From a virus, in the IMG/VR virus record IMGVR_UViG_3300028800_000059, positions 62,001 through 126,000 of that record: a stretch of 64,000 bases of DNA. One strand, 5' to 3'. The notes beneath the pieces are model-generated. The model had not been told where the DNA came from, searched no databases, and saw only the letters and a list, made by a program, of their open reading frames with translations. Of this stretch, positions 42,441-50,812 are shown one piece after another (position 1 is the stretch's first letter; each line of letters begins with the position of its first letter). The translations under genes and the position numbers were made by a program.

Positions 42441-42455
42441 AATTACTCCTAATTT

Positions 42456-42632
42456 TTAATTAGAGGAAGCGTGTTTTTTATCTTGGCGTTTACGCTTTTC
42501 TTCGTCCCATACTTTTATAATCAATTGAAATAATTCCTGAACATCATCAAAATTCTCGACCATGGCGTTAATTTTATATCCACTTGGAAGAATAGGGTCT
42601 CTAACTTCAATTTCCGTAGGGGACGTAAACAT
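42456..42632 (-). CDS. Small hypothetical protein
   Basis: A 58-residue protein starting MFTSPTEIEVRDPI, with a Lys-rich tail. AGGAG precedes ATG 42632, which overlaps the upstream stop (TAATG). Not recognised. Confidence 0.55.
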   Translation of the reverse strand: MFTSPTEIEVRDPILPSGYKINAMVENFDDVQELFQLIIKVWDEEKRKRQDKKHASSN

Positions 42633-43564
42633 TATAATTCTCCTGTCAACTCTGCCACCTTTGGCATATTGCCACTGAAAGGATACGTGCCTAAATGTTG
42701 GGTTTTCATCCACGGACACAACCAAATTTTAAATCCAATCTTTCTTGCCCATTGACAAAACATATAATCTTCGGATAGATAACGATCCGATGCACCAGGA
42801 GGCACACCCAACTTAACCTGCATTTCTAATGGAAATAACTTCACCAATTCTTCACGAGGCATTTCTAATTTCTTCGCTAAAAGATCAACTGGATCAAGAG
42901 GCGTATCAATCACAGTGTCAAAATAAGCGTGAATATATCGTGATCCATCGAAATGTTTTTGTCCTACATGATCTGGTTTGTATTTCAACTGTGGATACGC
43001 CTCGGCAAATTTAGGAAACACTTCACGGCGAACCATCATATATCCAGTGCCAATCTCCATAACTTCTAGAGGTTCGGTTACTTGGAATTGTTTTGTTCCC
43101 ACAACAGGATTGAAAACATAATCACCAACAACCGTTTCAAGATCGCCAGGATTCAAACTTGCGTTTTTCTTTATGGCCTTGACAACATTTCCCCAATTGA
43201 TTGATTTTTTAGGATAAGGGGCGCCAATAATATCTCTAGTTTCTCCTTGTTCATTTGGCATACTCAAAGCCAACAGAGTCAAAACATCCTTTGGATCAAA
43301 ATGAATGTCAGAATCTAGAAACAAGAAATGAGTAAACTGTGGCGCCCTGTAAAGAAATTCATCGACCAAATAATTTCTGGCACGAGTAATCAAACTTTCA
43401 TTGAACAGAAAAGAAAATCTATTTTCTATACCATGAGCCGTTAGAATGGCCTGGAGGTCGAGAATTGATTTGTTATATAACCCGTGACACTGGCCTCCGT
43501 ACATGGGCGTTGCCACAAAAATCTTCTGTTTACGTAAGTCTTCGACTTTGACTTTTATTTCCAT
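42632..43564 (-). CDS. Glycosyltransferase-like protein (GT-A fold)
   Basis: A 310-residue protein. Start IFVATPMYGGQCHGLYNKS (15-33), a DxD site FLFLDSDIHFDP (about 84-95), and IGAPYPKKS (about 117) fit phage GT-A glycosyltransferases found in many T4-like genomes. GAGG Shine-Dalgarno. It is set apart from the glycan island, next to dNMP kinase, so DNA or protein glycosylation are both possible. Confidence 0.72.
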   Translation of the reverse strand: MEIKVKVEDLRKQKIFVATPMYGGQCHGLYNKSILDLQAILTAHGIENRFSFLFNESLITRARNYLVDEFLYRAPQFTHFLFLDSDIHFDPKDVLTLLALSMPNEQGETRDIIGAPYPKKSINWGNVVKAIKKNASLNPGDLETVVGDYVFNPVVGTKQFQVTEPLEVMEIGTGYMMVRREVFPKFAEAYPQLKYKPDHVGQKHFDGSRYIHAYFDTVIDTPLDPVDLLAKKLEMPREELVKLFPLEMQVKLGVPPGASDRYLSEDYMFCQWARKIGFKIWLCPWMKTQHLGTYPFSGNMPKVAELTGEL

Positions 43565-43628
43565 TTTTTCCTCATATTAATTTCAATTGAATATTTTAGA
43601 ACAAACACAACCGAAAGTCAACAACAAA

Positions 43629-45155
43629 TTATTCAGAAAAAATCATCTGTGCCGCCTTGGTATCTTTATCGCCATTATAAGACGACAACACCACACGAAA
43701 TCCCCAAAGTCTTCTAACATGAAGAATTGCTTCCATGGCCATTGGCAAATCCAGAGGAACCATATTGTATCTATTGTGGCGAAGATATAAAGTTCTGTCG
43801 CCATCCAAATCTATATCTTCCACTAAAATTCTTGGCAATGTAGTATGAACATCATTTTGTTTTGCTAACTTATGCCGAATGTTTCGATAACCTTCATCGT
43901 CATGAGTTTCAGAAACAATGTAATGATGGGAATCCTTCAAAGGATTGTCCTCAATAGCAGCCAACTTCATGTCTCTAATAACCTTTGGGCTCAGGAATTG
44001 TAGAATGAAACTTTCGTCTTTATAGTTTTTCATGGCATCATCTAGAACTTCCTGCCAACTATTTCCAATCAAATGTGGAAACCACTGTTTATCTTCACCA
44101 GTAGGATTTTCACAAATTCTTTTTATATCCTGAAAAATATTAATACCTAAAGCATATGGATTGATGCCATTATAATGTGGGTCATCCATTTCTCTTTGAT
44201 ACACAACACCAGAATGGGACCTGAAAAATTCCAACATCGATCCTTCGGTTATCATGCCATTATCATACAATTCATTCATCAGATGATAATGCCAGAAAGA
44301 TGCCCATCCTTCATTAGCGACTTTGGTTTGGAACTGTGGCCAGAAATATTGAGAAATCTTTCTGACTATCCTTACAATTTCTCTTTGCCAAGTCAAAAGA
44401 GTTGGTGAATTCTTTTCAAGAAACAATAAAATATTTTCTTCTGGCTCTGGCAACATCAACTGTTTTCTTTGAGTAGCATTGGTCTTTGTTAATAGCGAAG
44501 GACGATTTTCAGGAACGGGCCAAAGTTCGCTGATACGACTTTGATAATAATCATCCCTTTCTTCCAATCGCATCTTTTTTTCTTTTTCAGATTTGTCTCT
44601 GACTCGTTTCACCCGATCAAATCCAAAAGTTTCCAATGTATGACATGAATCTAGAAGTTCCTCGACGGCCTTTTCTCCATATTTCACTTCACATTCAGCA
44701 ATATATTTGTTGGCATAAATCAGAAAATCAATAATATTCTCGGCGTCTGTCCATTGTTTAAATAGATAATTGTTTTTGAAGAAACTATTGTGTCCATAAC
44801 AAGCATGGGCAATGACCAAACATTGCATCGTTGCAGAATTTTGTTCCATGAGATAAGAAATACAAGGGTTGGTATTCGTTACTACTTCATAGGCCAATCC
44901 CATATGTCCTTTTTGATAGGCCTTTCTTTCCCGGGAGAAAGTCTTGCCAAATTTCCAATGATGATACATGACCGGCAAGGCATGTGTGGAATATCCTGCC
45001 AACATTTGATCCGAAGAAATAATTTCTATCTGATTTGGATAACAATCAAGATTGTATTTCCCAACAGCAATCTTAGAAATTTCCTCATCCATCAGGTTGA
45101 GTAATTCGAAATCCCAATCGCCGTTGTTAACCAAAAGAGGTTTATTTGTTGACAT
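43629..45155 (-). CDS. SpoVR-family protein
   Basis: A 508-residue full-length SpoVR (YcgB) protein. Typical segments are GYSTHALPVMYHHWKFGK (about 54-71), YEVVTNTNPCISYLMEQN (about 88-106), IAHACYGHNSFFKNN (about 115-129), and a C-terminal YNGDKDTKAAQM. It is encoded last in an operon with PrkA and YeaH homologs, the same trio found together in many bacteria under stress and stationary control. The biochemical role of SpoVR is poorly known. It overlaps yeaH by 14 nt. Confidence 0.9.
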   Translation of the reverse strand: MSTNKPLLVNNGDWDFELLNLMDEEISKIAVGKYNLDCYPNQIEIISSDQMLAGYSTHALPVMYHHWKFGKTFSRERKAYQKGHMGLAYEVVTNTNPCISYLMEQNSATMQCLVIAHACYGHNSFFKNNYLFKQWTDAENIIDFLIYANKYIAECEVKYGEKAVEELLDSCHTLETFGFDRVKRVRDKSEKEKKMRLEERDDYYQSRISELWPVPENRPSLLTKTNATQRKQLMLPEPEENILLFLEKNSPTLLTWQREIVRIVRKISQYFWPQFQTKVANEGWASFWHYHLMNELYDNGMITEGSMLEFFRSHSGVVYQREMDDPHYNGINPYALGINIFQDIKRICENPTGEDKQWFPHLIGNSWQEVLDDAMKNYKDESFILQFLSPKVIRDMKLAAIEDNPLKDSHHYIVSETHDDEGYRNIRHKLAKQNDVHTTLPRILVEDIDLDGDRTLYLRHNRYNMVPLDLPMAMEAILHVRRLWGFRVVLSSYNGDKDTKAAQMIFSE

Positions 45156-46458
45156 TTATATCCCTTGAAAAGAGGTCTCGGAAAACAGGGAATATATCCG
45201 CCGGCGAGGATATAGAGCGACAATGAAATATGGTTGGAAACTTGGCCGCTATTTCAGAATATTTTCTCTGTAGCGATGAAAAGAAACTGGTCGTAACACC
45301 CCACATATTCGTTTCTTCATTTCGCATATGTCCAACTTGCACATAGGCAAAATACTGAATGTAAGGAATGAGTTTGTTCACAATGATTTCTTCGCATACA
45401 TCATCATCCAAATTAGAATTATCTCCATCAGAACATTGACTGATATAGATATTCCAATCGGACGTAGGATAACGTTTCTGAATAATTTCGGACGTTAAAG
45501 TAAGCGCCGAACTAACAACTGTTCCACCTGTTTCTAATGAATAGAAAAAATCATGTTCATCTACTTCATAGGCATCGGTCGTGTGTCTAATGAATACCAC
45601 ATCAACCTTTTCGTATTTACGATTGAGGAACATGTGAAGCAACATAAAGAATCTCTTGGCCAGGTCTTTTTCGTATTCGCCCATTGAACCCGACACGTCC
45701 ATTAGACAAAACATGACGGCCTTGGTGATTGGTTTTGGTTGCTCCACAAAGAGTTTGTATCGCAAATCAAAATCATCAATAAAAGGAATAGAGTCTCGTT
45801 GTTTTTTAAGTTCTACAATTCTCTGACCTAAATCAAAATGTAATGTATTGTCGATATCAGGCGCCCATCTTTGTTTTTCCAATTCCTCGATTTCTTTATC
45901 ATAACCAGCAGCAAGGGCAATCGTCCGAGCCAGCGCCTGAATATAGGACTTGCTCACATCCAAATTAGCAGGGATGCCAACCGTCGTAAATCCTGACCGA
46001 CACCATTTGTTTTCAGTCAGGTCTTTGAGTGCCGTCTTGACAAGATTTGGAAGTCTCAAATCATCAAAAAGAAAATCTAGAAATTCATCGCGGCTCAGAG
46101 TGAATTGAAATTCGTCCAATCCATCTTCACCATCTGGGCTTCCTGGACCTCTGGTTGAATCTTGTTCTGATGGCTTGCGAATTTTATCTTTACGTTGATA
46201 GTGTTTGTTTCCAGTCACCACATAATCATGAAAACCATCTTTCGATGATTGTCTAAACGTAGGTTCAGAAATTCCTTTTTTAGGTATGGAGACATTTCCA
46301 CCACCAGCATCCGTGATCGATCTACCAGGATTGCCACCAATAGTTTTCTTCAAGGCTTTTTTAATCGCTTCCCTGGTACGATCAAGGAACTTTTTGCGAT
46401 TAATTAAGTGTTTGGACTCTTTGCCCTGAGGTCTTCGATCTAAAATGATCGTGGACAT
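45142..46458 (-). CDS. YeaH/YhbH-family (DUF444) vWA protein
   Basis: A 438-residue protein. The N-terminal basic part LINRKKFLDRTREAIKKAL and the Gly-rich stretch (100-115) are typical of UPF0229. The C-terminal vWA domain has an intact MIDAS: DVSGSMG (D254, S256, S258), TGGT near 320 and the acidic SDGDNS near 354. It is thought to work with PrkA. It lies 53 nt after PrkA and overlaps spoVR. Confidence 0.9.
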   Translation of the reverse strand: MSTIILDRRPQGKESKHLINRKKFLDRTREAIKKALKKTIGGNPGRSITDAGGGNVSIPKKGISEPTFRQSSKDGFHDYVVTGNKHYQRKDKIRKPSEQDSTRGPGSPDGEDGLDEFQFTLSRDEFLDFLFDDLRLPNLVKTALKDLTENKWCRSGFTTVGIPANLDVSKSYIQALARTIALAAGYDKEIEELEKQRWAPDIDNTLHFDLGQRIVELKKQRDSIPFIDDFDLRYKLFVEQPKPITKAVMFCLMDVSGSMGEYEKDLAKRFFMLLHMFLNRKYEKVDVVFIRHTTDAYEVDEHDFFYSLETGGTVVSSALTLTSEIIQKRYPTSDWNIYISQCSDGDNSNLDDDVCEEIIVNKLIPYIQYFAYVQVGHMRNEETNMWGVTTSFFSSLQRKYSEIAAKFPTIFHCRSISSPADIFPVFRDLFSRDINVNK

Positions 46459-46511
46459 GTTTAATTGCTCTTTTTCTTTTTAGCCCAAGTTAGAGTCATA
46501 GGAATAAAAAA

Positions 46512-48452
46512 TTAATTAGATTTCCTGACGCGGAGATACCAATCAACAACGATACGGGTCTGTCTTTCTGAATATCCACGGGCCTTCATTCGTGATACGA
46601 ATTCACTATGTTTCTTTTCGTGTTCCGCAGATGATTTTTTATCAAACGAAATCACTGGCAAAATTTCATCCGTTGCCGCGAACATTTTCTTTTCGATGAC
46701 TTCGCGAAGCTTTTCATAGCTGGTCCAATGTGGATTTTGTCCATTATGAGTTCCACGATATCGCAAAGCGAATTTGACAATTTCATTTCGGAAATCTTTT
46801 TCGTTTACGATACCAGAAGGTTCTTCGATTTTTTCAAGTTCGCGATTGAGTGTTTCATTGTCGTACATTTCACCGGTATCTGAGTCTCGATAATCACGAT
46901 CCTCGACCCAATGATCGGCATAATCAATATATTTGTCGAATAGATTTTGTCCATATTCTGAATATGATTCCAGATAAGCAATCTGAATTTCCTTGCCGAT
47001 GTATTCAGAATATTTGTCATGCAACCACTGGCGATATTCCAACAGAATTGCTTCATCCTCTTCGGAAAATTGTTCCTGGATAATAGAGTCTTCCAATATT
47101 CTTAGTAGATGAACAGGATTGGCTCCCACTTCCATTGGGTCATAATTGAACACCTTGGAAAGAATTTTGTAACTCCAACGAGTAGACAATCCTTCCATGC
47201 CTTCATTGACGCCAGCATCGTCGCGATATTCCTGGATTGGTTTGATGTTTTGATCTTTATCTTTCAGATTTTCGCCGTCATAGATTTTCATCTTGGAAAA
47301 CACATTGCTATTGGCAGGAACTTGTAGGCGAGAAAGAACAGCCAATTGCGCCAACATTTCTAGCGTCTTTGGTGTGCAAGGAGCCTGATCCAAACTGGAA
47401 TCTTTCAGCAATTTATTGTAAATGAAAATTTCATCGCTGACTCGGAGACAATAAGGAACCTTGACCATATAAACACGATCCAGGAAGGCTTCATTGTTGC
47501 GATTGTTTTTGAAAGACTGCCATTCTGATTCATTCGAGTGACTTAGAATAATTCCTTGGAATGGAATACCAGAAATTGCTTCGGTGCCGTTGAAATTTCC
47601 TTCCTGTGTCGCCGTCAACAGAGGATGAAGAATTTTGATTGGTGCCTTGAACATTTCAACGAATTCAAGAAGCCCCTGATTGGCTCGGCATAGTCCACCA
47701 GAATAACGATAACAATCTGGATCGTCCTGGGCAAATTTTCCTAGACCTCGAATATCGACCTTGCCAACGAGACTTGAAATGTCCTGATTGTTTTCGTCGC
47801 CTGGTTCGACTTTGGCGATGGCGACTTGCTTTAGGCGATTAGGATACATTTTAACAACAGAGAATTGACTTAGATCGCCTTTGGCGTCCTTAGTCAATCG
47901 CTTGACGGCCCATGGGCTCAAACGCCCTAGAATATAACGACCTGGAATATTGTAATCCTGTTCTAATCGAGTCCGCCAAACAGTAGGATCAAAAAGCCCT
48001 AAAGGAGATTCGAAAACTGGAGAAAGTTCATCGCCATATTTCAAAACATAAATTGGTTCACGTTCCATCAATTCTTTTAGCCGTTCAGCCAAACTTGATT
48101 TGGCACTTCCTACAGGCCCCAACAGATACAAAATCTGTTTACGTTCTTCCAGTCCTTGGGCGGCATGTTTGAAAAAGCCAACAATATTTGCAATGACTGA
48201 TTCCATGCCATAGAAATCAGAGAAAACAGGATATGTTTTGATGGTTCGATTTAGGAAAATCCGACGCAATCTTTCGTCCTTGCTCGTATCTACCAGCACA
48301 GGCTCTCCGATTGCTTTGAGCATTCTTTCGGCAGCACTAGCATACGCCGAAGAATCTGTTTTGCATAATTCAAGATAGTCTGTCAAGCTTAGTTCATTTT
48401 CGGTTTTAACTTCAAAAGCATTCTTAAAATCAGCTAACAGATTTTTTTCCAT
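46512..48452 (-). CDS. PrkA-family serine protein kinase / AAA+ protein
   Basis: A 646-residue full-length PrkA (YeaG). The AAA+ N-terminal domain has Walker A GPVGSAKS (112-119) and FVEMFKAPI...GNFNGTEAISGIPFQG typical of PrkA (about 262-300). The C-terminal kinase-like part includes YRDDAGVNEGMEGLSTRW and EVIEKKMFAATDEILPVISF. Bacterial PrkA phosphorylates serine or acts as a AAA+ protease in starvation. The gene begins a three-gene operon with a late promoter and AAAGGA site. Confidence 0.92.
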   Translation of the reverse strand: MEKNLLADFKNAFEVKTENELSLTDYLELCKTDSSAYASAAERMLKAIGEPVLVDTSKDERLRRIFLNRTIKTYPVFSDFYGMESVIANIVGFFKHAAQGLEERKQILYLLGPVGSAKSSLAERLKELMEREPIYVLKYGDELSPVFESPLGLFDPTVWRTRLEQDYNIPGRYILGRLSPWAVKRLTKDAKGDLSQFSVVKMYPNRLKQVAIAKVEPGDENNQDISSLVGKVDIRGLGKFAQDDPDCYRYSGGLCRANQGLLEFVEMFKAPIKILHPLLTATQEGNFNGTEAISGIPFQGIILSHSNESEWQSFKNNRNNEAFLDRVYMVKVPYCLRVSDEIFIYNKLLKDSSLDQAPCTPKTLEMLAQLAVLSRLQVPANSNVFSKMKIYDGENLKDKDQNIKPIQEYRDDAGVNEGMEGLSTRWSYKILSKVFNYDPMEVGANPVHLLRILEDSIIQEQFSEEDEAILLEYRQWLHDKYSEYIGKEIQIAYLESYSEYGQNLFDKYIDYADHWVEDRDYRDSDTGEMYDNETLNRELEKIEEPSGIVNEKDFRNEIVKFALRYRGTHNGQNPHWTSYEKLREVIEKKMFAATDEILPVISFDKKSSAEHEKKHSEFVSRMKARGYSERQTRIVVDWYLRVRKSN

Positions 48453-48489
48453 TTTATTCCTTTGACAACAGGATATTGCAGTTTCAGAT

Positions 48490-48497
48490 TATTTATG
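48490..48497 (-). promoter_or_regulatory. Late promoter CATAAATA for the PrkA operon
   Basis: A one-base variant of the late box, 37 nt before ATG 48452 with AAAGGA in the leader. It lies directly after a terminator, so the prkA-yeaH-spoVR operon should have its own late transcript. Confidence 0.62.
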
Positions 48498-48502
48498 CAA
48501 AA

Positions 48503-48541
48503 TAAAACGTGGTCCATGTAAAAACATGGTCCCACGTTTCA
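48503..48541 (-). terminator. Rho-independent terminator after the HTH gene
   Basis: A long hairpin: arms AAACGTGG (48505-48512) and CCACGTTT (48532-48539), with an inner CCATG/CATGG stem. On the minus strand it is followed by TTTTATTTT. It ends the HTH transcript. Confidence 0.78.
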
Positions 48542-48558
48542 GAAATTGTAGCCAGAAA

Positions 48559-48786
48559 TTAAGCGCGGCGCTTGGTGCTAGCCAGCTTGTATACGGCTAC
48601 CTTACGGCCGGTTGTTGAATTGACGCGCCAATCGGTAGTGATTGGGTGGCCATCCTGGCGAAGTTCATCAATGCGAGCGGTAATATTGTGCCCGCCTGTT
48701 CGGCTTCGTGCCTGAGCAACCGAAAACGAGTTTTTCTTTTCTAGCGTAGTTAGAAGCTTGGACTTGATTGAAGTTTTCTTGGACAT
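48559..48786 (-). CDS. Small helix-turn-helix protein
   Basis: A 75-residue basic protein. Its pattern, LLTTLEKKNSFSVAQARSRT (11-30) then ARIDELRQDGHPI (37-49), matches small winged-helix/HTH proteins seen in tailed phages; the ending is Lys/Arg-rich. It stands alone between a consensus host promoter and a terminator, an arrangement suited to an early regulator. AAAGGA site before ATG. DNA target unknown. Confidence 0.72.
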   Translation of the reverse strand: MSKKTSIKSKLLTTLEKKNSFSVAQARSRTGGHNITARIDELRQDGHPITTDWRVNSTTGRKVAVYKLASTKRRA

Positions 48787-48814
48787 ATGTTTTCCTTTCA
48801 GTTAGTGGTGGAGA

Positions 48815-48844
48815 TAAAAATAACCAGTGGAATGTTTCCACTGG
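48815..48844 (-). promoter_or_regulatory. Leader hairpin / possible attenuator before the HTH gene
   Basis: Perfect 9-bp stem CCAGTGGAA/TTCCACTGG (48824-48832 and 48836-48844) with a 3-nt loop. On the minus strand it is followed by TTATTTTTA. It starts about 10 nt after the predicted transcription start, so it could stabilise the leader or act as an attenuator. Confidence 0.6.
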
Positions 48845-48860
48845 CTGCATTCAATGTAAA

Positions 48861-48889
48861 ATTATAGGATAAAAAGGGGGACCTGTCAA
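48861..48889 (-). promoter_or_regulatory. Consensus sigma70 promoter for the HTH gene
   Basis: TTGACA (48884-48889), exactly 17 nt, TATAAT (48861-48866): a full match to both consensus hexamers. The -35 box lies within the loop of the terminator of the upstream operon. Confidence 0.82.
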
Positions 48890-48913
48890 CACTTAAAAGG
48901 TGTCCGGCCCCCT
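48871..48913 (-). terminator. Terminator of the MoxR operon, overlapping the next promoter
   Basis: GGGGG (pairing bases 48908-48912) with CCCCC (48876-48880) and an inner ACAC/GTGT stem, followed by TTTTT on the minus strand (48871-48875). It ends the two-gene transcript of the AAA+ ATPase. Confidence 0.65.
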
Positions 48914-48961
48914 AGTTTACCCCAAATGATCCGAGAGAGTTAGGACCTATTTGAGGCTAGT

Positions 48962-49171
48962 TTATTCCTCCATGATGGCATCAAGCAACTTGGGATTCAA
49001 TCCAATTACCAAAAGCATCTTTTTCATTGTCAGGATTTTCTTGGTGGCTCGTTCAACTATATCATGGTCGGCCATGCCGGCATGATTGCCTTCAGGATCG
49101 AGTACCTCGGCCAATATCTGCATTGGAAAATCCATTGCGTTTCGATATTCATCATTTGTCAATTTTGTCAT
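48962..49171 (-). CDS. Small hypothetical protein co-transcribed with the MoxR-like ATPase
   Basis: A 69-residue protein starting MTKLTNDEYRNAMDFPM, helical and Met-rich (ILTMKKMLLVIGL). TAGGA site 8 nt before ATG. It follows the ATPase gene by 10 nt. The 48-nt stretch after its stop, down to the terminator, shows nothing else. Not recognised. Confidence 0.58.
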   Translation of the reverse strand: MTKLTNDEYRNAMDFPMQILAEVLDPEGNHAGMADHDIVERATKKILTMKKMLLVIGLNPKLLDAIMEE

Positions 49172-49181
49172 TTTCGTTTTC

Positions 49182-50438
49182 CTAGAAGGCCAAAGGATCG
49201 TCAGTGGTCTTATTCACTCCCGAAGTCTTTGGCGCGGCTGCCGGGGCCGTGACCTTGGCATCAATCCGAGTGTAGAACTTGATGAAACTGTCCCGGCTTT
49301 CCGTATCAAACCGCGCCAGGCAGAGCGTCAAAGCCTTCATCCGATCCAGACCAAAGATTGAGTAAGCCTTGCAGATATCCACGAGACGCCGGGTCGAAAT
49401 CAGTTCCGAAACACCGCCGTCCTTATACGTCTTACGAACAAGGTCGGCCCATTCCGTCAGGATGTTTACAAATTCCTCACCCTGGTCGTCCCAAGTCCCT
49501 TCCTTTTTCAGAACATGGGTCAGAATCTGGGTTTCGATTTTCGGCGTGGGATAATCCTGTTCCATCGTGATAGAGAACCGATCAAGAAACGCCTCATTCA
49601 TGATGTTGGTCCCGATGAAACGCCCATTATCGTTTCCCCGCCCCTTGGTGTTCGCCGTAGCGACCACCGTAAACCCGGGCTGGGGATGAACGATTTTATT
49701 GATCTTCTTAATAAAGATCGGCCGCCCTTCAAGAACCGGCTGGAGACACATCAGCTTGGACGACCCAAGGTCGACCTCGTCCAGCAGAAGAACCGCGCCG
49801 CGTTCCATTGCGACCACGACTGGCCCGTTGTGCCAGACAGTCTTGCCGTCTTGCAAACGAAAACCGCCGATCAAATCATCTTCATCCGTTTCGGCGATCA
49901 CGTTGACCCGGATCATTTCACGATCCATATTCGCGCAAGCCTGCTCCGGGATCATCGTTTTCCCGTTACCAGTCTCACCCGTCAGATAGATCGGATAGAA
50001 CCGCTTCGAAGCAATGATGCCGGCGATATCCTTGTAATTCCCGAACGGGACATAGCCCTGGAACTTTTCGGGGACAAGTGAAACATGATGCACCATCGTC
50101 CCAGTACCACCATCGTCGGCCAGATTATCAGCGGCCGTATTTGCCGACTCAGTCGGCCCGGCAACAGCAACAGTCTGAATCATTGCCGGCGCTGGCATGA
50201 TTGACTTACTGCGCCGTGCTCCCTTACCAGAAGCAAGCGGAGGAGTCTGCCGCGCGAAAGAATAAACGCCGCGACTGACCTTATGAGCATCGCCAGCAAT
50301 CAGCCACCACGGAACAGGCAGCTTGTGTTTGGCGACTGTTTCGAAAACCTGAGGACGACTCAATTGAGTGACCTCCGGACCATGATCTACTTTCGCGGCG
50401 TCAATAAACGCCTTGCGTTCCTCGGGACTAGCAGCCAT
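49182..50438 (-). CDS. MoxR/CobS-like AAA+ ATPase
   Basis: A 418-residue protein. Residues 1-130 contain a small helical domain and an Ala/Pro-rich linker. AAA+ core: Walker A LTGETGNGKT (152-161), Walker B GAVLLLDEVDLG (about 206-217), sensor 1 VVATANTKGRG (about 250-260), and arginine region MNEAFLDRFS. It belongs to the CobS/MoxR group that pairs with vWA proteins. The partner candidate is the divergent vWA gene at 51532. Coding sequence is clearly GC-richer than PrkA next door. GAGGA site upstream. Confidence 0.85.
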   Translation of the reverse strand: MAASPEERKAFIDAAKVDHGPEVTQLSRPQVFETVAKHKLPVPWWLIAGDAHKVSRGVYSFARQTPPLASGKGARRSKSIMPAPAMIQTVAVAGPTESANTAADNLADDGGTGTMVHHVSLVPEKFQGYVPFGNYKDIAGIIASKRFYPIYLTGETGNGKTMIPEQACANMDREMIRVNVIAETDEDDLIGGFRLQDGKTVWHNGPVVVAMERGAVLLLDEVDLGSSKLMCLQPVLEGRPIFIKKINKIVHPQPGFTVVATANTKGRGNDNGRFIGTNIMNEAFLDRFSITMEQDYPTPKIETQILTHVLKKEGTWDDQGEEFVNILTEWADLVRKTYKDGGVSELISTRRLVDICKAYSIFGLDRMKALTLCLARFDTESRDSFIKFYTRIDAKVTAPAAAPKTSGVNKTTDDPLAF

Positions 50439-50482
50439 TTCTATTTCCTCTCTCGTTTGCCATTTGTAACAATTTCAAAAAA

Positions 50483-50496
50483 AGTATCTCACAAAA
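50483..50496 (-). promoter_or_regulatory. Extended -10 promoter of the MoxR-like gene
   Basis: TTTTGTGAGATACT, with TG-A-GATACT as an extended -10. It differs by one base from the 14-nt element before the vWA gene (51512-51525). Predicted start near 50476, with a ~38 nt leader. Confidence 0.55.
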
Positions 50497-50519
50497 CCAG
50501 ACGATATCCAACAACTATT

Positions 50520-50710
50520 TTACAGTTTTACACGTTTAGTTCGGCCACCATTCAAATCAAACTGCCATATCTTGAATTTGCAATAAGGATAAAGGGGCTG
50601 TTTGACTTTGATATGTTGCTTGGCTGCCTTGAGTGAAGTGAAAAGTTCAAAACGAAGATTTCTCTCTCGCCTTCGGCATCCATCATGTCTACAGCATACT
50701 TGTCGAACAT
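50520..50710 (-). pseudogene. Small gene interrupted by a frameshift in a GA repeat
   Basis: An AAGGAG site 7 nt before ATG 50710 opens a frame MFDKYAVDMMDAEGERE that soon runs out of phase and stops at 50552. The other frame continues RNLRFELFTSLKAAKQHIKV and ends GGRTKRVKL at 50520. Removing one GA from the GAGAGAG run (50662-50668) joins both into a continuous 62-residue protein ...DAEGERNLRFELF.... So the gene has a 2-nt insertion, an assembly error, or a programmed -1 shift. An upstream-frame ATG at 50726 lacks a ribosome site. Confidence 0.55.
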
Positions 50711-50737
50711 GGAAAACTCCTTTCATATTACAAAATC

Positions 50738-50746
50738 ATTATATCA
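50738..50746 (-). promoter_or_regulatory. Consensus extended -10 promoter for the small gene
   Basis: TGATATAAT on the minus strand (TG-n-TATAAT, full consensus). The predicted start is near 50731, giving a ~20 nt leader with AAGGAG for ATG 50710. Confidence 0.6.
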
Positions 50747-50812
50747 TAGAAATCAATGACATGCCATTATATTTTATGACTATTTTCGATGATAAATTGT
50801 AATTTTGTTACT

